From contig JBAQZZ010000133.1 of NCBI GenBank assembly GCA_049791475.1, positions 6,128 through 70,127 of the forward strand: DNA of 64,000 bases. Reading direction: 5' to 3'. Of this stretch, positions 1-8,275 are shown piece after piece. The stretch comes from CAXBID01 sp049791475 (GTDB taxonomy: Bacteria > Bacteroidota > Bacteroidia > Flavobacteriales > Flavobacteriaceae). Every line of letters begins with the position of its first letter. The first letter of the stretch is position 1. The notes under the pieces are model-generated. The model searched no databases. It saw only the letters and a program-made list of their open reading frames with translations, and was not told where the DNA came from. The position numbers were made by a program, and so were the translations under genes.

Positions 1-650
1 TTGGGCATAGCGAAGGCGGATTAATAGCTCCCATTGTAGCTTCTAAAAACGATGCTGTAGCTTTTGCTGTTTTACTTGCAGGCACCGGCGTAAATGGAGC
101 AACAATTTTAGAAACACAATCGAGAAGAGCTGCCGAATTAGCTGGAGCACCAAAAGCTATGCTAGATGAAAATGAAAAATTAACAACTATTATTTATGGT
201 ATTATAGGAAGTGAAACTGACGAAGAAATAATAAAAACAAAAATAACAACTGCATTAAACGATTTTAAAACAAACAACCCTACTTCACCAATTTCGGCTG
301 CCATAACTCCAACGATGATTGAACAACAATTAAGTATGCTAAAGTCGAAATGGCTACTTAATTTTATAAGATTAGAACCAAAAGAGTATTTAGAAAAAAC
401 AACTTGTCCTGTTTTAGCTTTAAATGGAAGTAAAGATTTTCAAGTATTACCAGAAATTAATTTAAATGGCATTAAAAATGGATTAGAAATAGCGGGGAAC
501 AAAGATGTAACTATTATGGAATTGGAAGGCTTAAACCATTTATTTCAAACTGCCGAAACCGGAAGCATGCAAGAATATGGTGAAATTGAAGAAACTTTTT
601 CACCTGTAGCTTTAGAAATTATAAGAGATTGGATTTTAAAACGCTTTTAA
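1..650 (+). CDS. Alpha/beta-hydrolase family enzyme (5' end outside window)
   Basis: C-terminal part (about 215 residues) of a serine hydrolase; the frame is already open at base 3, so the N-terminus lies upstream of the window. Bases 3-20 encode GHSEGG, a GxSxG nucleophile elbow with the catalytic Ser at 9-11. The likely acid is the Asp of NGSKD (435-437) and the base the His of GLNHLF (537-539), in the Ser-Asp-His order of the alpha/beta-hydrolase fold. The stretch between elbow and acid is a charged helical insert, probably a lid. An internal ATG at 159 opens the same frame but would remove the elbow, so it is not the start. The stop codon abuts that of the convergent channel gene. Substrate cannot be told from this part. 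Confidence 0.85.
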   Translation, partial: GHSEGGLIAPIVASKNDAVAFAVLLAGTGVNGATILETQSRRAAELAGAPKAMLDENEKLTTIIYGIIGSETDEEIIKTKITTALNDFKTNNPTSPISAAITPTMIEQQLSMLKSKWLLNFIRLEPKEYLEKTTCPVLALNGSKDFQVLPEINLNGIKNGLEIAGNKDVTIMELEGLNHLFQTAETGSMQEYGEIEETFSPVALEIIRDWILKRF

Positions 651-1361
651 TTACTCATCTTCCTTTTTATCAACAGATTTAGTTAAAGCTGAGGATATAA
701 TGCCTGTTGGAATAGCCACTATCCCTAAACCTATCATTAATATGACAAAGGTAAAAACTTTACCTCCCACAGTTATTGGATATACATCGCCATAACCAAC
801 CGTGGTTAAAGTGATAATTGCCCACCATAAACTATCAAAAATAGATGAAAAATGTTCTGGTTGTGCTTGATTTTCAAAATAATAGATTCCTACCGCAGAA
901 AAATAAATTAGGATTAATGTAATAAATATAAACAGAAAAATTTCTTCTTTGGCTGATTTTATAGCTCTTGTAAAATGATTCATTGCCCTATTATATCGAA
1001 CCAATTTTAATATTCTGAATAATCGCAAAAATCGTAAAGCTCTCAACGAGCGCAAATCAACACCAAATGACAAGTAAAAAGGTAGAATAGCAAGAAAATC
1101 AATAATACCGAAAAAGCTGAATATAAATTTTGGTTTGCTATCTGCTACATAAATTCTTAAAAGGTATTCTAAAGAAAATATAATGACACTAAACAACTCT
1201 ATTGATTGAAGAATCGTTCTTGTTTGTGGCTTTAAACCTGGAATCGTTTCAATAGAAAAAGTAATAACAGATAATAAAATTAAGGCTTGAATAAAAAAAG
1301 CAAAGTATCTGCTTTTTCTATTATCATTAATTTCTACAATACTCTTTATAAATTGTTTCAT
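651..1361 (-). CDS. Voltage-gated potassium channel family protein (ion transporter)
   Basis: A 236-residue six-helix cation channel of the inner membrane. S1-S3 lie at about residues 18-95. S4 spans 104-123 and has Arg or Lys at nearly every third position, the voltage-sensor pattern. The pore loop carries the selectivity filter TVGYGD at 187-192, which marks potassium selectivity, followed by S6. The C-terminus is a short charged tail (KKEDE) with no RCK or cyclic-nucleotide domain, so no cytosolic ligand gating is visible. Length fits small bacterial Kv-like channels. It is convergent with the preceding hydrolase and separated from obg by about 60 bases, so it is probably transcribed alone or by read-through from obg. 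Confidence 0.93.
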   Translation of the reverse strand: MKQFIKSIVEINDNRKSRYFAFFIQALILLSVITFSIETIPGLKPQTRTILQSIELFSVIIFSLEYLLRIYVADSKPKFIFSFFGIIDFLAILPFYLSFGVDLRSLRALRFLRLFRILKLVRYNRAMNHFTRAIKSAKEEIFLFIFITLILIYFSAVGIYYFENQAQPEHFSSIFDSLWWAIITLTTVGYGDVYPITVGGKVFTFVILMIGLGIVAIPTGIISSALTKSVDKKEDE

Positions 1362-1424
1362 GGGAAACTATTATTGTATGATAAAAAAACGAAAAAAAAT
1401 TGACTTAAATGATAATCAAACCGT

Positions 1425-2423
1425 TTAATCATTCAGCATTTTCCACAACATATCTTTCAGTTGTGTAAGTCCTTGTTGTGCTACCGATGAAATAAATACA
1501 TATGGAATTGGAAGTTCGTTGTCCAATTCTTCTTTAAGCTCTGCTTTCAATTCATCATCAAGCAGATCACTTTTTGAAACAGCTATAATACGTTCTTTGT
1601 CAAGCATTTCTGGATTATAGCGACGCAATTCATCTAATAAGATATCATACTGTTTTTTAATATCATCTGCATCTGCAGGAATTAAAAACAGTAAAATGGA
1701 GTTTCGCTCTATATGACGTAAGAAGTAATGCCCTAAACCTTTTCCTTCAGCGGCACCTTCAATAATCCCTGGAATATCTGCCATCACAAAAGTCTGGAAA
1801 TCTCGATATTCTACAATGCCTAAATTGGGTTTCAACGTAGTAAATTCATAATCCGCAATTTTTGGTTTTGCAGAAGTAACCACAGAGAGCAAAGTTGATT
1901 TCCCAGCATTAGGAAACCCTACCAATCCAACATCGGCAAGTAATTTTAATTCTAAAGTAACATGTCTTTCTTCCAAGGGTAAACCAGGTTGTGCATAACG
2001 TGGCGTTTGATTGGTAGATGTTTTAAAATGCCAGTTTCCAAGTCCGCCTTTACCTCCTTCAGCAATAATTCTTTCTTCACCTTGCTCGGTAATTTCAAAA
2101 AGAACATCATTGGTTTCAGTATCTCTAACAACTGTTCCTAAAGGGACATCAACATACATATCTTCACCATCAGCACCTGTACTTCTACTTTTACTGCCAT
2201 GAGAACCATGACCAGCACGAACATGTTTTTTAAATTTTAAAGAAAAAAGAGTCCAAAGATTTGAATTTCCTTTAAGAATAACATGACCTCCACGACCACC
2301 ATCGCCACCATCAGGTCCACCTTTGGTAATATACTTTTCGCGATGTAAATGCACAGAGCCTTTACCTCCGTTTCCAGAAGATACATACATTTTTACGTAA
2401 TCAACAAAATTTCCCTCTGTCAT
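1425..2423 (-). CDS. obg: GTPase Obg/CgtA, ribosome assembly and stress GTPase
   Basis: Essential P-loop GTPase acting in large ribosomal subunit maturation. The N-terminal glycine-rich Obg domain covers about residues 1-156 (many GGxGG turns). The G domain follows with G1 GFPNAGKS at 169-176, G3 DIPG at 216-219 and a G4 SKSD near 285; the protein ends soon after the G domain, with no C-terminal OCT extension. I start it at the ATG at 2423 (MTEGNF), usual for Bacteroidota Obg. An in-frame ATG at 2435 would add four residues but lies inside a palindromic intergenic repeat (2434-2453), so it is probably part of the repeat. The hpt-adk gene lies upstream on the same strand, across a 123-base gap holding two inverted repeat copies. 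Confidence 0.97.
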   Translation of the reverse strand: MTEGNFVDYVKMYVSSGNGGKGSVHLHREKYITKGGPDGGDGGRGGHVILKGNSNLWTLFSLKFKKHVRAGHGSHGSKSRSTGADGEDMYVDVPLGTVVRDTETNDVLFEITEQGEERIIAEGGKGGLGNWHFKTSTNQTPRYAQPGLPLEERHVTLELKLLADVGLVGFPNAGKSTLLSVVTSAKPKIADYEFTTLKPNLGIVEYRDFQTFVMADIPGIIEGAAEGKGLGHYFLRHIERNSILLFLIPADADDIKKQYDILLDELRRYNPEMLDKERIIAVSKSDLLDDELKAELKEELDNELPIPYVFISSVAQQGLTQLKDMLWKMLND

Positions 2424-2433
2424 GATTTTTATC

Positions 2434-2453
2434 ATTCCCGCGAAGGCGGGAAT
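2434..2453. repeat. Palindromic intergenic repeat, copy 1 (obg leader)
   Basis: Perfect hairpin with 8-base arms ATTCCCGC / GCGGGAAT and loop GAAG. It lies immediately before the obg start codon and would be in the obg mRNA leader. A second copy lies 70 bases away in the opposite orientation. Confidence 0.8.
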
Positions 2454-2521
2454 CTTTTAAATTGAAGTTCTATTATAAATAAAACAGTAATATTAATAAA
2501 TTCAGAATTTTTGTTCATCAA

Positions 2522-2544
2522 ATTTCCGCCTTCGCGGGAATGAC
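2522..2544. repeat. Palindromic intergenic repeat, copy 2, inverted
   Basis: Near-copy of the 2434-2453 hairpin in inverted orientation, with one mismatch (ATTTCCGCC against ATTCCCGCC) and the flank GAATGACA. It sits directly after the stop codon of hpt-adk. The two copies could pair with each other over about 20 bases. Confidence 0.75.
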
Positions 2545-2546
2545 AA

Positions 2547-3656
2547 TTACAAATTATCAATCGCACCACTCAAACGTAGTGTAATATCTTCAATACTGCC
2601 AACACCATCTACTCCAAAATATTTATCTTGTGCAGAATAGTAATCTTTTAGAATAGCAGTTTTATTATAATATTCTGTAATTCTATTTCTAATAATAGAT
2701 TCGTCAGCATCATCTTTTCGGCCACTAGTTTTTCCACGTTCAAGTAAACGCTTAACTAAAATTTCATCATCAACTTCTAAAGCTATCATCGCATTTATTT
2801 GCGAGTCTTTACTATCCATTAATTTATCTAGCGCATCCGCTTGTGCATTGGTACGTGGAAAACCATCAAATATAAATCCTTCGGCATCGGTATTTTTTTC
2901 AACTTCAGCTTCTAACATATCTATAGTGACTTGGTCTGGAACCAATTCTCCTTTATCCATGTAAGATTTGGCTAACATACCTAAAGCCGTTTCGTTTTTA
3001 ATATTATATCTAAAAACATCGCCTGTGGAAATGTGTACTAAGTTATATTTTTCCTTTAAGAAATTTGCTTGAGTTCCTTTTCCAGCTCCTGGAGGGCCAA
3101 ATAGCACTAAATTCGTCATGTATTGTGTCTCTTTTATTTGATATACTTCTGGAATATCTCTTCCCAATCCATCATAATCTAAACCGTAACCAACTATAAA
3201 TTTATTAGGAATTTCTATACCAACATAATGTAATTTAAAGTCTTTTTTATAAGCTTCAGGTTTGTAAAATAATGTGGCAATTTTTAGAGTTTTTACATTT
3301 TCATTTTCAAAAATGCGATGTACTTCTGCCAATGTATTTCCGGTATCAATAATATCTTCTAAAATAATAACCGTTCTACCTGATAAATCTTGAGTAAGTC
3401 CAATTAATCGTTGAATATCCTCACTAGATTTTACACCTTCGTAGGATGCTAACTTAATAAAAGTAACTTCACACGGCTTAGGATATTTTTTTACAAAATC
3501 GCTTACCACCATAAAAGAGCCATTCAAAATACCGATGAAAACAGGAATTTCATCACCTATATCGTCAGCAATTTGACCAACCATTTTAGTTAAAGCATTA
3601 TCAATTTCTTTAGCAGAAATAAATGGTTTAAAATATTTATCGTGAAGCTTTATCAA
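2547..3656 (-). CDS. Hypoxanthine phosphoribosyltransferase - adenylate kinase fusion
   Basis: Bifunctional 369-residue cytosolic purine enzyme. Residues about 1-165 are a hypoxanthine phosphoribosyltransferase with the PRPP loop EDIIDTGNT at 100-108. A linker leads to an adenylate kinase that begins at Met180 (MTNLVLFGPPGAGKGT), with a P-loop, the DGFPR motif and the short LID typical of the bacterial short form. Salvage of hypoxanthine to IMP is thus joined to AMP/ADP interconversion. The fusion is, to my knowledge, common in Flavobacteriia. The longest frame opens at a TTG at 3680, but that codon overlaps a TATCTTTG -7 box (3678-3685), so transcription should begin downstream. I take the TTG at 3656, giving MIKLHDKYF. 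An ATG start is not available. Confidence 0.9.
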   Translation of the reverse strand: MIKLHDKYFKPFISAKEIDNALTKMVGQIADDIGDEIPVFIGILNGSFMVVSDFVKKYPKPCEVTFIKLASYEGVKSSEDIQRLIGLTQDLSGRTVIILEDIIDTGNTLAEVHRIFENENVKTLKIATLFYKPEAYKKDFKLHYVGIEIPNKFIVGYGLDYDGLGRDIPEVYQIKETQYMTNLVLFGPPGAGKGTQANFLKEKYNLVHISTGDVFRYNIKNETALGMLAKSYMDKGELVPDQVTIDMLEAEVEKNTDAEGFIFDGFPRTNAQADALDKLMDSKDSQINAMIALEVDDEILVKRLLERGKTSGRKDDADESIIRNRITEYYNKTAILKDYYSAQDKYFGVDGVGSIEDITLRLSGAIDNL

Positions 3657-3677
3657 GGTTATTATTTTTTCAAGATG

Positions 3678-3685
3678 CAAAGATA
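3678..3685 (-). promoter_or_regulatory. -7 promoter box for hpt-adk
   Basis: TATCTTTG read on the minus strand fits the Bacteroidota TAnnTTTG -7 box. It lies 21 bases before the chosen TTG start at 3656 and decides that start, because an earlier TTG at 3680 overlaps the box. Confidence 0.55.
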
Positions 3686-3750
3686 ATCAATAGATTAGCT
3701 AATAACGATTTTTTGATTTACGATTTAGGAACTATTTTAAGATTTAAGTG

Positions 3751-3758
3751 TATTTTTG
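3751..3758 (+). promoter_or_regulatory. -7 promoter box for purK-purE
   Basis: TATTTTTG matches TAnnTTTG exactly and lies 35 bases before the purK ATG, divergent from the hpt-adk box. The 137-base gap between the two starts is therefore a bidirectional promoter region. Confidence 0.55.
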
Positions 3759-3793
3759 CGTAACCTTATTTAATTTCAGTAAAAAGTATTTAA

Positions 3794-4948
3794 ATGAATT
3801 ACTTTTCTTCAAATTTCAAACTCGGTATTTTAGGTGGTGGCCAATTGGGTAAAATGCTGCTTTACAATACCAGAAAGTTTGATATTTATACCTGTGTTTT
3901 AGAAGCTAATAATGATGCGCCATGCAAAATAGCTTGTAATGAATTTCATTTAGGAAGTTTAATGGATTATGATGCTGTTTATAACTTTGGAAAACAAGTT
4001 GATTTGCTAACTATTGAAATTGAAAATGTAAATATTGATGCACTTGAAGCGTTAGAAAAAGACGGTATAAAAGTTTATCCGTCTTCAAAAACATTGAGAA
4101 CTATTCAAAACAAAGCAAAGCAAAAGTTGTTTTATATAGATCATAATTTACCAACTGCCCCTTTTTCGCGTTTTGCCTATCTTTCTGAAATTGAAGATGC
4201 CGTTGAAAATGGCGGTTTAAAGTTTCCTTTTGTGTGGAAAGCTGCGCAATTTGGTTATGATGGAACCGGTGTAAAAGTAGTAAGAAAACTTTCTGATTTG
4301 GAAGACTTGCCAAAAGGTGAATGCATCGCTGAAAATTTGGTGCCTTTTAAAAATGAATTGGCGGTTATTGTTGCTAGAAATCCATCTGGAGAAACTAAAA
4401 CATATCCTGTTGTTGAGATGGAATTTCACCCAGAAGCCAACCAAGTGGAATATGTGATTTGTCCTGCAAGAATTTCTGATAAAGTTTCTCAAAAAGCACA
4501 GGAAATCGCTTTGAAAACCTCAAAAGCATTCAATCATGTTGGGTTATTGGCTGTTGAAATGTTTCAAACACAAAACGACGATATTTTAATTAATGAAGTC
4601 GCTCCTCGCCCTCATAACTCTGGTCATCAAACTATTGAAGCCAGTTATACATCGCAATTTGAACAACATTTAAGAGCTATTTTAGATTTACCTTTGGGGC
4701 GAACTGATAGTAAAGTTGGAGGTGTAATGGTAAACTTAGTTGGCGCAGAAGGTTATACAGGTGCTGTGGTTTATGAAAACATAGAATCTATAATGAAAAT
4801 GGACGGTGTAACACCGCATATTTATGGAAAAAAACAAACGCGGCCGTTTCGTAAAATGGGACATGTTACCATAGTAAATGAAGATTTGAATGAAGCACGA
4901 AAAATTGCTGAGGAAGTTAAAAAAACTATTAAAGTAATAAGCAAATAA
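3794..4948 (+). CDS. purK: 5-(carboxyamino)imidazole ribonucleotide synthase (PurK)
   Basis: ATP-dependent carboxylation of aminoimidazole ribonucleotide to N5-CAIR in de novo purine synthesis. It is a 384-residue ATP-grasp protein. An N-terminal Rossmann-like part has the GILGGGQLGKM dinucleotide-fold signature at about residues 10-20. The ATP-grasp core follows, with AAQFGYDGTGV near 150-160 and the metal-binding INEVAPRPHNSGH near 265-278, diagnostic of PurK. The length fits the family. purE follows after two bases, so the two consecutive pathway enzymes are co-transcribed, with a terminator after purE. Confidence 0.97.
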   Translation: MNYFSSNFKLGILGGGQLGKMLLYNTRKFDIYTCVLEANNDAPCKIACNEFHLGSLMDYDAVYNFGKQVDLLTIEIENVNIDALEALEKDGIKVYPSSKTLRTIQNKAKQKLFYIDHNLPTAPFSRFAYLSEIEDAVENGGLKFPFVWKAAQFGYDGTGVKVVRKLSDLEDLPKGECIAENLVPFKNELAVIVARNPSGETKTYPVVEMEFHPEANQVEYVICPARISDKVSQKAQEIALKTSKAFNHVGLLAVEMFQTQNDDILINEVAPRPHNSGHQTIEASYTSQFEQHLRAILDLPLGRTDSKVGGVMVNLVGAEGYTGAVVYENIESIMKMDGVTPHIYGKKQTRPFRKMGHVTIVNEDLNEARKIAEEVKKTIKVISK

Positions 4949-4950
4949 TT

Positions 4951-5430
4951 ATGAGCAAAGTAGGCGTTATTATGGGAAGTAAAAGTGATCTTCCGGTTAT
5001 GCAAGAGGCGATTGATATTTTAAAAGGTTTTGATATTGAAGTAGAAGTTGATATTGTTTCTGCACACAGAACTCCAGAAAAATTATACGATTATGGTAAA
5101 AATGCGCATCTCAGAGGTTTTTCAGTTGTTATTGCTGGTGCTGGTGGAGCTGCACATTTACCAGGTATGATTGCTTCACTATCTCCATTACCTGTTATTG
5201 GTGTTCCTGTAAAAAGCAGTAATTCTATTGATGGTTGGGATTCTGTACTTTCTATTCTTCAAATGCCTGGTGGCGTTCCTGTAGCTACTGTAGCTTTAAA
5301 TGGGGCGAAAAATGCTGGTATTTTAGCTGCACAAATTATTGGGTCTTCTGACAAATGTGTTTTAGACAAAATTCTAGCTTACAAGGAAGGTTTAAAAATA
5401 AAAGTAAACGAATCAGCTAAAAATTTATAA
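4951..5430 (+). CDS. purE: 5-(carboxyamino)imidazole ribonucleotide mutase (PurE, class I)
   Basis: Converts N5-CAIR from PurK to CAIR. The 159-residue protein has the class I signature: GSKSDLPVM at about 8-16 (the SxSD nucleotide loop) and SAHRTPE near 42-48, which supplies the catalytic His. A glycine/alanine-rich stretch GAGGAAHLPGM follows at about 69-79. Pairing with PurK agrees with class I rather than the AIR-using class II enzyme. It overlaps nothing, starting two bases after purK, and is followed by a strong intrinsic terminator. Confidence 0.97.
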   Translation: MSKVGVIMGSKSDLPVMQEAIDILKGFDIEVEVDIVSAHRTPEKLYDYGKNAHLRGFSVVIAGAGGAAHLPGMIASLSPLPVIGVPVKSSNSIDGWDSVLSILQMPGGVPVATVALNGAKNAGILAAQIIGSSDKCVLDKILAYKEGLKIKVNESAKNL

Positions 5431-5431
5431 C

Positions 5432-5464
5432 AAAAAAAAGCCCCGAACGTAATTCGAGGCTTTT
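5432..5464 (+). terminator. Intrinsic terminator after purE
   Basis: Hairpin with arms AAAAGCCCCGAA (5436-5447) and TTCGAGGCTTTT (5453-5464), one bulge or mismatch, and a U-rich 3' side; it starts one base after the purE stop. Confidence 0.85.
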
Positions 5465-5582
5465 GTAGCTATTAACAATAATTCTTTGAGTTAGTCACTC
5501 TTTAAATTGTCGTTGGCTAATGTATAAAAAAAATTATTATGTACGCATAATACATTAAAAAAAATAACATATTCTCATTAAA

Positions 5583-7625
5583 ATGCTAAAAAAGTCATTA
5601 ATTATACCGTTCAACACACCATTTAATACGCCTCCATTCTCTAAAATTCAAAATGAAGATTATCTTCCTACAATAAAAGAAGCCATTAAATTGGCGAAAA
5701 AAGAGATTGGTGCAATTGTAAATAACAAAGAAAAACCTTCATTTGAAAATACTATTGAAGCATTAGAATTTTCTGGAGAGCAATTGGATAGAATTTCAAG
5801 TATTTTCTTCAACTTAAACTCGGCAGAAACAAATGAAACTATTCAAAAAATAGCTCAAGAAGTATCACCGCTTTTATCAGAGTTTAGTAATGACATTACA
5901 TTAAATAAAGACTTATTTAAGCGTGTTAAAGTGGTTTATGATTCTCAAAATGAATTAAAATTAACCACTGAACAACAAACACTCCTTGATAAAAAGTATA
6001 AAAGTTTTTCAAGAAATGGGGCTAATTTATTCGAAGATAAAAAGGAAAAACTAAGAGAGATAGATAAAAAACTGAGTCAGTTAAAATTAAAATTTGGAGA
6101 AAACATATTAGCAGAAACCAATAAATTTGAAATGCTAATTACAGATGAAAACGATTTATCTGGTTTACCCGACGGTACAAAAGAGGCTGCTAAACAATTA
6201 GCTGAATCTAAAGAAAAAGAAGGTTGGTTATTCACTTTAGACTACCCGAGTTATATCCCTTTTGTGACTTATGCAGATAATCGTGAGTTACGAAAAAAGA
6301 TATCTCTTGCTGCTGGATCAAAAGCCTTTAAAAATGATGATTTAGACAATCAAGAAAATGTGCTTCAAATTGTAAAACTTAGGCATGAACGTGCAAATTT
6401 GTTAGGCTACAAAACACATGCACATTTTGTATTAGAAGAACGCATGGCAGAAACCCCGGAGACTGTTTTAAAGTTTTCGAATGACCTTTTAGAAAAAGCA
6501 AAACCAGCCGCCGAACGTGAGTTTAAAAACCTTGAAAATTTCGCTAAAGATTTAGATAATATTGACAGGTTAGAAAAATGGGATGGTGCTTATTATTCTG
6601 AAAAGCTGAAACAAAAGTTATTCAGTTTAGATGATGAGAAATTGAAACCTTATTTCAAATTAGAAAACGTTATCAATGGTGCGTTTACAATAGCCAATAA
6701 ATTATTCGATTTAAATTTTGAAGAAATTAATACGATTGACAAATATCATGCAGATGTTTTAACATACAAAATAATAGACAACAAAGGCGATTTAGTGTCT
6801 ATATTTTATGCCGATTTTTTCCCAAGAACGGGAAAACGTAATGGTGCGTGGATGACATCCTACAAACCACAATATATAAAAGACGGAGAAAATAGCAGGC
6901 CACATGTTTCCATAGTTTGCAACTTTACAAAACCTACCAAAAGCAAACCTTCTTTGTTAACTTTTAATGAAGTCACTACCCTATTTCATGAATTTGGGCA
7001 TGCACTTCATGGTATGTTAGCTAACACCACCTACCCAAGTTTATCGGGAACTAGCGTGTTTTGGGATTTTGTTGAATTGCCAAGTCAGGTGATGGAAAAC
7101 TGGTGTTTCGAAAAAGAAGCTCTAGAATTATTTGCTAAACATTATGAAACCGGAGAAGTAATTCCGATGGATTTAGTAGAAAAAATAAAAGAATCCGCAA
7201 CCTTTCATGAAGGGATGCAAACACTTAGACAATTAAGTTTTGGATTGTTAGATATGAGTTGGCATGGGCAAGATCCATCAAAAATATCTGATGTAAAAGC
7301 ACACGAATCTAAATCATTTAAAAACACATCGCTATATCCTGAAACCAAAGAAACTTGTATGAGTACTTCTTTTTCTCATATATTTCAAGGTGGTTATTCT
7401 TCTGGGTATTACAGTTATAAATGGGCTGAAGTTTTAGATGCCGATGCTTTTGAATATTTTAAAGAAGCAGGAGTTTTCAATAAAACGGTTGCCAATAAAT
7501 TTAAAGACAACGTACTTTCTAAAGGTGGTACAGAAAACCCAATGACGCTTTATAAACGTTTTAGAGGACAAGAACCGAAGCCTGAAGCTTTGTTGAAACG
7601 CGCTGGTTTGGTTGACATAAACTAA
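5583..7625 (+). CDS. M3-family zinc oligopeptidase (Dcp / oligopeptidase A-like)
   Basis: Zinc metallopeptidase that cleaves short peptides, probably in the cytosol because there is no signal peptide. At 680 residues it matches the M3A family (thimet oligopeptidase, Dcp, PrlC). The zinc site is complete: His469-Glu470-x-x-His473 in FHEFGHALHG and the third ligand Glu498 in FVELPSQ. The substrate-loop HEGMQTLRQLS and the Tyr-rich SSGYYSYKWAEVLDADAF near 615-632 are also family marks. Flavobacterial members of this type usually annotate as peptidyl-dipeptidase; dipeptidyl and endo-oligopeptidase activity cannot be separated from sequence alone. It stands alone between purE and the regulator at 7718. 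Confidence 0.93.
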   Translation: MLKKSLIIPFNTPFNTPPFSKIQNEDYLPTIKEAIKLAKKEIGAIVNNKEKPSFENTIEALEFSGEQLDRISSIFFNLNSAETNETIQKIAQEVSPLLSEFSNDITLNKDLFKRVKVVYDSQNELKLTTEQQTLLDKKYKSFSRNGANLFEDKKEKLREIDKKLSQLKLKFGENILAETNKFEMLITDENDLSGLPDGTKEAAKQLAESKEKEGWLFTLDYPSYIPFVTYADNRELRKKISLAAGSKAFKNDDLDNQENVLQIVKLRHERANLLGYKTHAHFVLEERMAETPETVLKFSNDLLEKAKPAAEREFKNLENFAKDLDNIDRLEKWDGAYYSEKLKQKLFSLDDEKLKPYFKLENVINGAFTIANKLFDLNFEEINTIDKYHADVLTYKIIDNKGDLVSIFYADFFPRTGKRNGAWMTSYKPQYIKDGENSRPHVSIVCNFTKPTKSKPSLLTFNEVTTLFHEFGHALHGMLANTTYPSLSGTSVFWDFVELPSQVMENWCFEKEALELFAKHYETGEVIPMDLVEKIKESATFHEGMQTLRQLSFGLLDMSWHGQDPSKISDVKAHESKSFKNTSLYPETKETCMSTSFSHIFQGGYSSGYYSYKWAEVLDADAFEYFKEAGVFNKTVANKFKDNVLSKGGTENPMTLYKRFRGQEPKPEALLKRAGLVDIN

Positions 7626-7672
7626 TTTTAAGAAGGTTGAATTTGATAATTTAACCTTTTTTAAAAATAAAT

Positions 7673-7690
7673 TTTCAATAATTATTGAAA
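7673..7690. promoter_or_regulatory. 18-bp perfect palindrome, operator candidate 1
   Basis: TTTCAATAATTATTGAAA is a perfect palindrome 27 bases before the regulator start. It lies just upstream of a TATATTTA -7 box (7707-7714), over the -33 region, as expected for a repressor site. A related sequence (16 of 18 identical) precedes the next gene at 8239-8256. Confidence 0.6.
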
Positions 7691-7717
7691 GTTCAGAAAT
7701 AATTATTATATTTACGT

Positions 7718-8221
7718 ATGAAATACCAAGAAGCACAAGAAAAATTTATTAGCACATGGGGAAGCTTAGGCACATTATGGGGCATAAACAAAGCTATGGC
7801 GCAAATACAATCGCTACTTTTTATTTCTACTAAATCACTTTCTATGGAAGAAATCATGGAAGAACTAAAAATTTCTCGTGGTAATACTAGTATGAATTTA
7901 AGGCAGTTAATGGATTGGGGTATTGTTACTAAGGAACTCATTCCTGGCGAAAGAAAAGAGTTTTTTACTACTGAAAAAGATGTTCAAGAACTCGCAAGAC
8001 ATATTGCTAAAGAACGTAGCCGAAGAGAAATAAAACCTGTAATTAAGATTTTAAAAGACGTCTCTTCTATTAAAGATGATGGCACAGAAAAAACTAAAGA
8101 ACTAATTAAACAAACCAAAGCGTTACATGATTTAGCTGAAACAGCAGATGCGATGATGAACAAAATTGTAAATCAAGAACAAAACTGGATTACTAAATCT
8201 TTATTAAAACTAATCAAATAA
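7718..8221 (+). CDS. GbsR/MarR-type transcriptional regulator
   Basis: A 167-residue DNA-binding protein of the GbsR branch of MarR regulators. A winged helix-turn-helix spans about residues 25-80 (SMEEIMEELKISRGNTSMNL is the recognition region). A C-terminal helical dimerisation part follows. The N-terminal KFISTWG and GTLWGINKAMAQIQ segments are typical of the branch. It heads a five-gene unit. An 18-bp palindrome lies at its promoter and a near-copy lies before the next gene, so self-control plus control of the unit is likely. The -7 box TATATTTA ends only three bases before the ATG, so the mRNA leader would be absent or nearly so. The ligand is unknown. Confidence 0.87.
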   Translation: MKYQEAQEKFISTWGSLGTLWGINKAMAQIQSLLFISTKSLSMEEIMEELKISRGNTSMNLRQLMDWGIVTKELIPGERKEFFTTEKDVQELARHIAKERSRREIKPVIKILKDVSSIKDDGTEKTKELIKQTKALHDLAETADAMMNKIVNQEQNWITKSLLKLIK

Positions 8222-8238
8222 AAAAATTTAAAATATAC

Positions 8239-8256
8239 TTTCAATAATTTCTGAAA
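8239..8256. promoter_or_regulatory. Imperfect palindrome, operator candidate 2
   Basis: TTTCAATAATTTCTGAAA differs from the 7673-7690 palindrome at two of 18 positions and keeps the outer TTTCA/TGAAA arms. It lies 20 bases before the DoxX-like start, between regulator and target gene. Confidence 0.55.
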
Positions 8257-8275
8257 TTTTAAAAACTAAATATTG

